NCBI GenBank assembly: GCA_964557545.1
Contig: CAZLAK010000028.1
Location: forward strand, 1 to 20,912
Origin: CAZLAK01 sp964557545
GTDB taxonomy: Bacteria; Bacillota; Desulfotomaculia; Desulfotomaculales; Pelotomaculaceae
DNA length: 20,912 bases
Reading direction: 5' to 3'
A model generated the notes under the pieces. It saw only the letters and a program-made list of their open reading frames with translations. It had not been told where the DNA came from and ran no database searches. Each line of letters starts with the position of its first letter. The first letter of the stretch is position 1. Both the position numbers and the translations under genes were made by a program. Of this stretch, positions 7,843 through 15,180 are shown piece after piece.

Positions 7843-9213
7843 TTGGCTCTAATTCCCGGAAAAATTAATCAGCACGAAATAGAAAAAGTTTTGAACAAGA
7901 TGTTCTCTCCGGAGTGGCTAAGGGAAACAGCGGCTAAAGTCGGATACGTCCAGCGCAACCGGAAAATCGACCCGGTCACATTTTTCCGGGTACTGGTGCT
8001 CGGCTTTGGAGTTGGACTGCAGCGCACTATTGCCTCCTTAAGGAGGGCCTACGAGACGGCCTCGGCAGAAACACTCGTTCCATCCTCTTTTTATGACCGC
8101 TTCAATAAGGGGCTGATCGCCTTTCTTAAAGAGTGCCTGGCGCACGGTATAGCGGATCTGGCCAGCCACACCAGCCTTACGCTTTCAGATAAACTAAAGG
8201 GATTCAAGGACCTGATGGTGGCAGACGGCACCATTATCAGGTTGCACGATAAATTGGCCGAACAGTTTCCCGGGGCGAGAGGTAAGGCCGAGCTCAAGAT
8301 ACATACCGTCATCGGGATCACCGGCAACACGAAGAGCATTGCCATCTATCCCGGCAAGACCGCTGAGATCAAAACCATGCGCATCGGCTCCTGGGTGAAG
8401 GACAACATCCTTCTGTTCGATCTCGGCTATTTCAAGTACGAGTTGTTCAGCAGGATCAGAAAAAACAAAGGCTACTTCGTAAGCAGGCTCAAGCAATCGG
8501 CCAACCCGACCATCGTCTCGGTGCTGCGTGCCTACCGGGATAATCCGGTCGACATTGTCGGCAAAAAGCTCAAGGAGATCCTTCCCCGGCTTAAAGGAGA
8601 GGTAATCGACGTTGAGGTGGAGGTCTCCATCAAAGGCAAAGTCAAGAAAACCGAGAAAGACGGGGCGTTCGAGATCTATCGACCCACGTGCGGCACACCG
8701 AAGGTTAAAGAAACCTTCCGCCTGGTGGGAGTGCTCGATGAAGAAAGCAAGACGTATCATTTCTACCTCACCAACATCACGCCGGAACAGCTTTCAGCAG
8801 AGGATGTGGCGCTCCTTTACCGGGCGCGCTGGAGTATCGAACTGGTTTTCAAGGAATTGAAGCGCCTCTACCAGCTGGATGTGATCTCCAGCGGGGCGCC
8901 TGCCGTGGTAGAATCTCTGGTCCTGGTGGCCATGCTGACCCTGGTCGTAAGCCACCGGCTGCTTAACCACATGCGGTTGCTGGCTCCGGAGAAAAGCGCT
9001 CGCTTTACTCCTTTGCGCTGGGCCGAGTCGTTTTACTCTATTGCGCCGGTTATAATGACTCGTGTACTCAAGTTTATCGGAATTGACGAAGATCCTCTCC
9101 TGCTCATAATTTACTTCATGGCTGAGTGCGTTGATCCCAATGTCAACAGAGAACGCCTGTTGTCACCCTGGGTAAAGGCAGTCAATTCCCAGGCATTAAA
9201 TGGTATTGAGTAG
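7843..9213 (+). CDS. IS4-family DDE transposase
   Basis: Cuts and joins the ends of its IS. 456 residues from TTG 7843, with GAGGAGG (7829-7835) seven bases upstream. The catalytic triad is visible: D128 in LMVADGT, D193 in LLFDLGYF, and E333 within YRARWSIELVFKELK. The last gives the exact Y-2-R-3-E-6-K signature of the IS4 family (Y326, R329, E333, K340). A long, mostly beta insertion lies between the second D and the E, as usual for this family. No stop or frameshift is seen, so the enzyme is probably functional. Translation may be held down by the hairpin over its ribosome site. Codon use is more GC-rich than in the polymerase gene it precedes, which fits an independent origin. Confidence 0.95.
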   Translation: MALIPGKINQHEIEKVLNKMFSPEWLRETAAKVGYVQRNRKIDPVTFFRVLVLGFGVGLQRTIASLRRAYETASAETLVPSSFYDRFNKGLIAFLKECLAHGIADLASHTSLTLSDKLKGFKDLMVADGTIIRLHDKLAEQFPGARGKAELKIHTVIGITGNTKSIAIYPGKTAEIKTMRIGSWVKDNILLFDLGYFKYELFSRIRKNKGYFVSRLKQSANPTIVSVLRAYRDNPVDIVGKKLKEILPRLKGEVIDVEVEVSIKGKVKKTEKDGAFEIYRPTCGTPKVKETFRLVGVLDEESKTYHFYLTNITPEQLSAEDVALLYRARWSIELVFKELKRLYQLDVISSGAPAVVESLVLVAMLTLVVSHRLLNHMRLLAPEKSARFTPLRWAESFYSIAPVIMTRVLKFIGIDEDPLLLIIYFMAECVDPNVNRERLLSPWVKAVNSQALNGIE

Positions 9214-9220
9214 AATTTAT

Positions 9221-9239
9221 GGTAAACCGATCACGTATG
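9221..9239 (-). repeat. IS4 right terminal inverted repeat
   Basis: The reverse complement reads CATACGTGATCGGTTTACC and pairs with 7685-7703 at 14 of 19 positions. Confidence 0.8.
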
Positions 9240-9249
9240 AGAAATGGAT
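9240..9249 (+). repeat. Target-site duplication, right copy (AGAAATGGAT)
   Basis: Exact second copy of 7675-7684, directly abutting the right inverted repeat. The following 9250-9416 is AT-rich and holds no recognisable gene beyond the putative 30-codon ORF. Confidence 0.9.
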
Positions 9250-9416
9250 AATATGATAATATATTTATTTTTGGTTTCATTTTTAAGTATTATATTATAT
9301 ATTGTTTGTCGTTTCTTTTGATTACTGTATTGTTCGTTGTATTTAAAATATATTAAATTGCTATTAATATAACGATATTTATACCCTAAAATAAAAGGAG
9401 TTTAAATTTTGTTGAA

Positions 9417-10742
9417 ATGATATTACAAAAGCTAAAAGTTAAGATTCCTTTGTATGAAAAATTTTTAATTTTAATGATGTTTTTATATATTTGCTCAGGT
9501 AATTTATTACGTCTTGGTAGGTTTTCTGAATTAGGCGGCTTCCCGATTTTTGAACTGTTTTTTTATGTATTTGGGCTTAGTTTTTATTTTTTTAGAAAAT
9601 TTATATTACCCAAAAAAATTTTTTTAATCATATTAATTTTTTTCGTCTCATGGATTTTAGGCATATTAAGATTTTATGGTGAAACAGAAAAAACAAATAT
9701 TTTACTAGCATTAAGCTATACTTTAAGAATAATTAATATGTTACTTGTAAGTAATGTTTTTGGTTTTATTTTTTGTTATTATTTAAATAAAAAAGATATT
9801 AAGAAACTATATTTATTATTATTTTTATTACAAATTTTTTTATCAATTGTTTTTTTTGCACTATTCCCAGATGCAACAGAAATGTGGAAATTTCTTGCTC
9901 AATACGGTATTGTTTTCTACGGCGATCCTCATATAAAAAGATTGATTGGCCCCCCTCTCGACCCCAATTTTTTTGGTAACTTACTTGTAATGCCAACAAT
10001 TTTATCTTTGTCTATGTTGATAACGGAGAGGCCTAAAAATAAATTATTATTAATGTTATTTATTATCTATTTAACTTCACTATTACTCACTATTTCCAGG
10101 TCAAGTCTTTTTGGTCTTATTGTTTCAATCACTATTATTATTTTCACTATAAAAAAACCAAGCAAAGTACTAACTAGTTTAGTGCTTATAGCACTTTCAT
10201 TGCTTTTAATAGGCATTTTTTCATCAGATTTGTATAATAATTTGATTAAACGCTTTTCTAATATTTACGAAGATCCATCTGCTCATCATCGTTTAAATAG
10301 TTTTCTAGGAGGTTTATCCTACCTTAAAGATCCATATAACTTAATTATTGGCATAGGATACAACTATATACCATTTGTAGTGGATAGAAGGTATATAGTT
10401 ACTGGGTTTGATTCATCAATACTGAATTTCATTTTAAGTTTGGGAATTCCATTATTTTTTACCATTTCAGCTTTAACTTTAAAATGGTGTAATAGCTGTT
10501 TAAGAGGACTTAAAAACTTAGATTTTAGTATATTTACATGTTGCCGTGCATACTTAATAAGTAGTGTTTTTATGTCGATGTTTAATCATTTATTAGCCTA
10601 TCCATTATATTTAGCTACTATTCTTCCCCTTTTGTTTTGTGGATTTTGGAATTCAAAAGTCAAATATGGCTATTTTTCTTTAAAAAGAGCTAATTTCAAA
10701 ACTCCAATCTTTTATAAAACTAGGGTTTCAGAGCACCAATAA
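9417..10742 (+). CDS. wzy: Wzy-like O-antigen/capsule polymerase (O-antigen ligase-like family)
   Basis: A 441-residue, very hydrophobic protein with about ten or more membrane segments and a large periplasmic-type loop around residues 285 to 330 (IYEDPSAHHRLNSFLGGL, then DPYNLIIGIGYNYIPFV). Multi-membrane layout, length, the R-x-N-x-x-x-G-type loop and position in the cluster fit Wzy polymerases, which join flipped repeat units outside the membrane. Wzy proteins share little sequence, so the call rests on topology and context; an O-antigen ligase is the alternative. ATG 9417 is the only usable start, with AGGAG at 9396-9400 some 16 bases away. The gene is extremely AT-rich: counted 60-base lines give 4/60, 18/60 and 14/60 G+C, against 48/60 in manC. 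This suggests a foreign origin. Confidence 0.75.
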   Translation: MILQKLKVKIPLYEKFLILMMFLYICSGNLLRLGRFSELGGFPIFELFFYVFGLSFYFFRKFILPKKIFLIILIFFVSWILGILRFYGETEKTNILLALSYTLRIINMLLVSNVFGFIFCYYLNKKDIKKLYLLLFLLQIFLSIVFFALFPDATEMWKFLAQYGIVFYGDPHIKRLIGPPLDPNFFGNLLVMPTILSLSMLITERPKNKLLLMLFIIYLTSLLLTISRSSLFGLIVSITIIIFTIKKPSKVLTSLVLIALSLLLIGIFSSDLYNNLIKRFSNIYEDPSAHHRLNSFLGGLSYLKDPYNLIIGIGYNYIPFVVDRRYIVTGFDSSILNFILSLGIPLFFTISALTLKWCNSCLRGLKNLDFSIFTCCRAYLISSVFMSMFNHLLAYPLYLATILPLLFCGFWNSKVKYGYFSLKRANFKTPIFYKTRVSEHQ

Positions 10743-10809
10743 ATTAGATTTAATCACTAAAAATTTTGTAACAACAACTAACAGAGATAGAAAAAAGAGG
10801 TCTCTCATA

Positions 10810-11414
10810 AATGCTTACGGTAGACCCCGCATTGCCGGAAACTGGCCAAGCAGAGCATTAACCGCAGTAAAAAACGTATCGAATGACTGATGAGAGAAGC
10901 GGGTGTCAAGCCCCTCCAGAAACGTAAATTCATGGTGACCACCGACTTCAGGCATAACCTTCAAGTGGCGTCGAATATGCTGGACAGAAACTTTTTCGCT
11001 AGCAGTCCCAATACGAGTAGAGTATCAGACATCACGTATATCAACACCGATGAAGGCTGGCTTTACCTGGCTTAAGTCATGGACCTCTTCTCCAAGAGGA
11101 TCATGGGCTACTTAATGCAGAAATACATAACCCGGGAGTTGGTCATTGAAGCCATGAAGATGGCCATTGCCGACCGTTGCTCCATGTGTCGCAATGGCGA
11201 TTGTTGGGACAACCCTCAAATGGAGAGTTTTTTCAAAACATTGAAAACGGAACTGGTGTACCACCCACAATGTAAAACACGGGCAGGTCCGAAGCTAGAA
11301 ATCTTCGAATACATCGAGGTTTTTTACAACCGAGTCAGGCTGCATTCAGCCCTTGGTTATTAGAGTCCTGAAGAATTTGAGAAAAACCATGAAAACCAAA
11401 GTAAAGTTGCTTAA
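10810..11414 (+). pseudogene. Decayed IS3-family transposase (OrfB remnant)
   Basis: Readable pieces match IS3-family OrfB in order: YGRPRIAGNW (another frame), RSKKRIE-stop-LMREAGVKP, SDITYINTDEGWLYLA-stop-VMDLFSKRI, NGDCWDNPQMESFFKTLKTE, EYIEVFYNRVRLHSALGY-stop-SPEEFEK. There are in-frame stops at 10884, 11073 and 11361, and a frame change near 10844. The segment from the VIEAMKMAIA helix jumps straight to RCSMCRNGDCWDN, so about 30 residues, including the HSDRGSQY block with the second catalytic aspartate, are deleted. The first D and the E survive. The start of OrfB, all of OrfA and the left end are missing. The right end probably lies near 11440-11448. Confidence 0.88.
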
Positions 11415-11739
11415 GTTGGTGTCTAATTAACACCTGGGTATATCCAGCAGAGCTTTATTTCCTTTTTTAGTACATTTATTCAATTTATTTATGTCGGCTG
11501 TAGGAAAACTTTTTTACGGGATTAATTTTTATAATCCGTGGCAGTAATACCTATTTATACCATCTGTTTTTGGCATTTTGCAATTGGCACAATAAATGTT
11601 ATTGTGCTAATGGTATATAATAAAACGAGATTCACTAGAAAACAAAATTTTTAACTGGTTTGTTAGATAATGATACTTTTATATGATGATGCTACATTAA
11701 AAGTAAAATAAAGTTATATTTCAAGCGAGCGTGTAAACT
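11415..11739 (+). other. AT-rich intergenic stretch with two small hairpins
   Basis: No gene is seen. The first 30 or so bases probably contain the right end of the IS3 remnant. Further on, a bulged hairpin spans 11516-11539 (ACGG-GATTA with TAATC-CGT). A perfect one spans 11587-11607 (GCACAATAA, loop ATG, TTATTGTGC), followed by TATAAT at 11616-11621. No convincing -35 box lies at the right distance, so a promoter is possible but unproven. Neither hairpin has a T run, so they are not typical terminators. Confidence 0.4.
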
Positions 11740-12879
11740 ATGAAAATTTTTGTTGATTGCCGCATGATTAATATGTCTGGGATCGGCCGCTATATTAAAG
11801 ATTTAATATGGGGTATCGCAGAGTTAGACACAGAATTACAGTTTATGCTAACGGGAAATTTAAAACAGATTAAAGGTTTCTTAAGTTCAGCACCTTCTAT
11901 CAGACAAACTGTAACGGCAATATTGCCCTTCACTAGTCCAATTTATAGTATAGACGAGCAAGTTCGAGGTAGTTTATTATTATGGCGTCAACGCAAAAGC
12001 GCAGATGTATTCTTTTTTCCTCACTATAACGTACCAAAATTTACGCCTTTACCTTTAGTAATTACAGTGCACGATCTTATTCATTTTAAGCTTCCCCACC
12101 TTTTTGGCAAGGCTAAAGTTGCATTAGCTAAAGTCGTATTAAAAAGTTCTTTAAAAAGAGCAAGTAGGATTATCACTGTTTCTAAGGCGACGGCTGAAGA
12201 TGTTAGCAATTTTATGCCTGAAGTCAAAACAAAAATAAGGGTAATTCATAATTTTCCTAATAAATTTTTCAGCTTGCGTCCAAAATCTGAAGATGTCAAA
12301 GTATTTAAACTAGAGAAGGGACTGAATCAGTATATCCTTTATGTTGGAAATAGAAAACCCCATAAGAATTTGGGAAGACTTTTACAAGCTTTTGAGCGTT
12401 TGAAACCAAATTGTCCCGGACTTCAATTGGTTATTGTGGGAAAAGTATTCGATCAATATGATGATGTTGCCTCAATTATTCATAGCCGAAGCCTGCAAGA
12501 TGTCATGGAAATAAGGGAATGTAGCGACGACGAGTTGCGACTTCTTTATTACGGTGCTCAAGCCTTTGTCTTTCCCTCTCTCTACGAAGGCTTCGGCCTT
12601 CCCCCTTTGGAAGCTATGGCCTGCGGGACGCCGGTGGTGGTTTCAAACGCGGCGTCTTTGCCCGAGGTGGTCGGCGACGCCGGGGTTTACGTCGATCCTT
12701 ACGACGTCGATGACATCGCTCGGGGCATTTACCGGGTGTTGACCGACGGGGAATTGCGGCGCCGGCTGCGGGAAAAGGGGCTGGCCCGGGCTAGGCTCTT
12801 TACGTGGGAAAAAAGCGCCAGAGAAACCTTGAAAGTTTTCGAGGAAGTTTTAGAAGAAAAGAGGAATAGCAGGAAATGA
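11740..12879 (+). CDS. GT4 glycosyltransferase with internal composition break
   Basis: A 379-residue retaining glycosyltransferase of GT-B fold. The N-terminal part has CRMINMSGIGRYIKDLI, ITVHDLIHFKLP and the RIITVSKATAEDV helix. The C-terminal part has ILYVGNRKPHKNLGRLLQAF, YEGFGLPPLEAMACGTPVV (the E-x7-E donor-binding motif, E at nt 12586), SLPEVVGDAG and an R-rich tail. It resembles mannosyl- or rhamnosyl-type GT4 enzymes of O-antigen loci. Counted 60-base lines rise from 20/60, 23/60 and 19/60 G+C (12301-12480) through 30/60 and 29/60 to 38/60, 38/60 and 41/60 (12601-12780), with a matching change in codon choice. The 3' part overlaps the next gene by 4 bases, ATGA, so that end belongs to the GC-rich operon. 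The gene is likely a functional recombination product. Confidence 0.88.
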   Translation: MKIFVDCRMINMSGIGRYIKDLIWGIAELDTELQFMLTGNLKQIKGFLSSAPSIRQTVTAILPFTSPIYSIDEQVRGSLLLWRQRKSADVFFFPHYNVPKFTPLPLVITVHDLIHFKLPHLFGKAKVALAKVVLKSSLKRASRIITVSKATAEDVSNFMPEVKTKIRVIHNFPNKFFSLRPKSEDVKVFKLEKGLNQYILYVGNRKPHKNLGRLLQAFERLKPNCPGLQLVIVGKVFDQYDDVASIIHSRSLQDVMEIRECSDDELRLLYYGAQAFVFPSLYEGFGLPPLEAMACGTPVVVSNAASLPEVVGDAGVYVDPYDVDDIARGIYRVLTDGELRRRLREKGLARARLFTWEKSARETLKVFEEVLEEKRNSRK

Positions 12880-14045
12880 ACCTCGCCCTCGTCCACGACT
12901 GGGTTGTAACAATTGGCGGCGCCGAGCGCTGCCTGGAGGTATTCCACGAGCTCTGGCCGACGGCGCCTCTTTACACACTGGTTTACGCCCAAGAAAGCGT
13001 TCGGCGGCTGGGCTTTGAGCCGGGCCAGGTGCACGCTTCGTTCCTGCAGCGCTTCCCCAGGGCGCAGAAGTGGTACCGCAAATACCTGCCCTTTTACCCG
13101 CTGGCCGTCGAGCAGTTTGACCTTTCGGGGTACGACGTGATCCTCTCCAGCAGCCACGCGGCGGCCAAGGGGGTCTTGGTGCGCTCTGACCAGCTCCACC
13201 TCTGCTACTGCCACACGCCGGTGCGCTACGCCTGGGACCTCACCCACAGGTACCTGGCGGAAAACGAGCTGGAGAGGGGCTTGAAGTCGTTTTTGGCAAG
13301 GACAGTTTTGCACTACATAAGGCTTTGGGACACTCTGACGGCCAACCGGGTGGATCACTTCATAGCCAATTCCCGCTACACCGCCGGCCGCATCTGGCGG
13401 GCCTACCGGCGGGAGGCTGCGGTGATTTACCCGCCGGTGGATGTGGGGCGGTTTGGCGTGTGCGAAAAGAAAGACGGTTTCTTCCTGTTTGTCTCCAGGC
13501 TGGTGCCGTACAAGAGGGCGGACCTGGTGGTGGCGGCGTTTGCCGATTTGGGCCTGCCCCTGATAGTGGCGGGCGACGGCCCGCAGCTTGCGGAGTGCCG
13601 TAAGCTGGCGGGGAGGAATGTGGAGTTTATCGGGTACCAGGACGACGCCGCGGTGGCGGACTTGATGTCCCGGGCGCGGGCGCTGGTGTTTGCCGCGGAG
13701 GAGGACTTCGGCATTGTGCCCGTAGAGGCCCAGGCCTGCGGCACGCCGGTCATCGCCTACGGCAAGGGCGGGGTGAAAGATACGGTGGTGCCTGCATCTG
13801 GGGACAACTGGGAGTCGGCCACGGGGGTTTTCTTCTACGAGCAGAGCGCGGCGGCGCTGGGGGCCGCGGTGAAGCAGTTTTTGGCCTGGGAAGGACGTTT
13901 TAGGCCGCAGGTGCTGCGAAAGAACGCAGAGCGCTTCAGCCGGGAGCGTTTTAAGCGGGAAATCGAGATGTTTGTCAGTCAAAAATGGACACAGGCCGAC
14001 CAGTTTAAGAGACGGCGAAATGGGGAAGGGAAGGTTTTAGGGTGA
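12876..14045 (+). CDS. GT4 glycosyltransferase, WbaZ-like (probable mannosyltransferase)
   Basis: 389 residues from ATG 12876, overlapping the previous stop as ATGA, so translation is probably coupled. It begins MNLALVHDWVVTIGGAERCL, the glycine-rich acceptor loop of WbaZ-like GT4 enzymes. It then has LCYCHTPVRYAWDL, IANSRYTAGRIWRAYRRE, VIYPPVDVGRF, FLFVSRLVPYKRADLVVAAF, and an E-x7-E block (EDFGIVPVEAQACGTPV) followed by GKGGVKDTV. Members often use GDP-mannose to extend O-antigen or capsule repeat units. Location directly before manC and manB, which make that donor, supports a mannose-adding role. Cytoplasmic, probably membrane-associated. The exact linkage is unknown. The long open frame on the opposite strand is a by-product of the high G+C. 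Confidence 0.9.
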   Translation: MNLALVHDWVVTIGGAERCLEVFHELWPTAPLYTLVYAQESVRRLGFEPGQVHASFLQRFPRAQKWYRKYLPFYPLAVEQFDLSGYDVILSSSHAAAKGVLVRSDQLHLCYCHTPVRYAWDLTHRYLAENELERGLKSFLARTVLHYIRLWDTLTANRVDHFIANSRYTAGRIWRAYRREAAVIYPPVDVGRFGVCEKKDGFFLFVSRLVPYKRADLVVAAFADLGLPLIVAGDGPQLAECRKLAGRNVEFIGYQDDAAVADLMSRARALVFAAEEDFGIVPVEAQACGTPVIAYGKGGVKDTVVPASGDNWESATGVFFYEQSAAALGAAVKQFLAWEGRFRPQVLRKNAERFSRERFKREIEMFVSQKWTQADQFKRRRNGEGKVLG

Positions 14046-15154
14046 GTTTCAGCGTCGTTATAATGGCCGGCGGGTCGGGCGAGCGCTTTTGGCCCTGCAG
14101 CAGGGAAGAAAAGCCCAAGCAGTTCCTGCCGGTGGCCGGCGAGGGCACCCTTTTGCAGCAGGCAATACGCCGCGCCAGGCTCCTTGCGCCCTGGCCGGAC
14201 ATCTACGTCGTTACCGGCCGCCAGTACCTGGACCTCGTGCGCGGGCAGGTGCCCGATTTGCCCCAGGACAACCTGCTGGCAGAGCCCGTGGGGCGGGACA
14301 CGGCGCCGTGCATCGCCCTGGCGGCCGGCGTGCTCTGGGCCAGGAAGCCGGAGGCCGTCATGGCGGTTTTGCCCTCGGACCACGTGATACTGAACGAGGA
14401 GCGGTTTGCAAAAACCCTCCGGGAAGCCGCGGCCGTTGCCCGCCAGACCAAAGGCCTGGTAACTATAGGCATAAGACCCACGCGGCCGGAGACGGGGTAC
14501 GGCTATATCCGCGTCGGCCCCGTTTCCCGGACGGAAAAAGGGTGCGCTTTAAAGGTGCAGAAGTTTACCGAAAAGCCGGACTTAAAGACGGCTGCGGCTT
14601 TTCTTGCCAGCGGGGAGTACCTTTGGAACAGCGGCATGTTTGTGTGGGAGGTCCGGGCCATTCTAGGTGCCTTCGAGCGCTTCCTGCCCGAGCTGGCCCG
14701 TTGCGTGCGGCTCCTTGCCGAGCGCGCGGGAACGGCCGGTTTTGAGGCTGCGCTGGCCGAGCATTTTCCCCGCCTGCCCAAAGTATCTGTCGATTACGGC
14801 GTTATGGAAAAGGCGGATAACGTCTGGGCCGTTCCCGGGGATTTCGGCTGGGACGACCTGGGTACCTGGACGGCCCTGGAGCGGGTGGCCGGGAAAGACG
14901 GAGACGGCAATCTGGTGCAGGGGCGGGCCGTGCTGGTGGACACCAGGGAAACCATTGTCCGCAGCGAGAGCGACGGTAAGCTGGTGGTGGCCTTTGGGCT
15001 GAAAGATGCCCTGGTGGTGGACACGCCCGACGTGCTGCTGGTGGCCGACAAGAAGAGGGCGTCGGACTTAAAAACGGTGCTAAATGAGCTCCGGCGGCAG
15101 GGGCTGGGGAGATTTTTGCGGCAAAGCATCTCTGCCGGGCATGAGGGCAACTAA
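14042..15154 (+). CDS. manC: Mannose-1-phosphate guanylyltransferase
   Basis: Makes GDP-mannose from mannose-1-phosphate and GTP. 370 residues from GTG 14042, overlapping the preceding stop by 4 bases (GTGA), so it is translationally coupled to the glycosyltransferase. The nucleotide-binding signature is VVIMAGGSGERFWPCSR followed by EEKPKQFL. Then come EPVGRDTAPCIALAAG, AVLPSDHVI, FTEKPDLKTAAAFL, YLWNSGMFVWEV, SVDYGVMEKADNVWAVP and GDFGWDDLGTWTALE. The length fits the single-function form without the isomerase domain of the 470-residue proteins, so mannose-6-phosphate must come from an isomerase elsewhere. G+C is very high (48 of 60 bases in 14281-14340). The pyrophosphorylase identity is secure. 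Confidence 0.95.
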   Translation: MSFSVVIMAGGSGERFWPCSREEKPKQFLPVAGEGTLLQQAIRRARLLAPWPDIYVVTGRQYLDLVRGQVPDLPQDNLLAEPVGRDTAPCIALAAGVLWARKPEAVMAVLPSDHVILNEERFAKTLREAAAVARQTKGLVTIGIRPTRPETGYGYIRVGPVSRTEKGCALKVQKFTEKPDLKTAAAFLASGEYLWNSGMFVWEVRAILGAFERFLPELARCVRLLAERAGTAGFEAALAEHFPRLPKVSVDYGVMEKADNVWAVPGDFGWDDLGTWTALERVAGKDGDGNLVQGRAVLVDTRETIVRSESDGKLVVAFGLKDALVVDTPDVLLVADKKRASDLKTVLNELRRQGLGRFLRQSISAGHEGN

Positions 15155-15180
15155 AAAAGGGGAGAAAGGCGGGGCTGTGA

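Larger units (their letters stand above)
7685..9239 (+). mobile_element. Complete IS4-family insertion sequence, 1555 bp
   Basis: The ends are defined by imperfect inverted repeats and the flanking 10-bp direct repeats. The left end reads CATTTGTGTTCGGTTAAGC (7685-7703). The reverse complement of the right end (9221-9239) reads CATACGTGATCGGTTTACC. They agree at 14 of 19 positions. The element contains one transposase gene with a full set of catalytic residues and a 158-base leader with two potential hairpins. It sits between a glycosyltransferase and the Wzy-like gene. The perfect duplication argues for a recent insertion without later rearrangement. Confidence 0.92.
7664..9321 (+). pseudogene. 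Possible 30-residue membrane peptide ORF split by the IS4 element
   Basis: Removing the IS and one copy of the 10-bp duplication joins 7664-7684 to 9250-9321. The result is an open frame of 30 codons ending at TGA 9319, with AAAAGG five bases before the ATG. The peptide starts MKCIEMDNMIIYLFLVSFLS and continues as one hydrophobic segment. It could be a true small membrane protein, the remnant of a larger gene, or chance in AT-rich DNA. No family is recognised. Confidence 0.25.

Noticed and set aside
8194..8760. 188-codon reverse frame inside the IS
   Set aside because: Antisense to the transposase, with no ribosome site or recognisable domain.
12729..13982. 417-codon open frame on the reverse strand
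   Set aside because: It lies opposite two clear glycosyltransferase genes in GC-rich DNA. Its translation is rich in Arg, His, Pro and Gln and matches no family.
14089..14745. 218-codon frame inside manC, same strand
   Set aside because: A second frame over the well-supported manC, with Arg/Gly/Pro-rich nonsense-like sequence.
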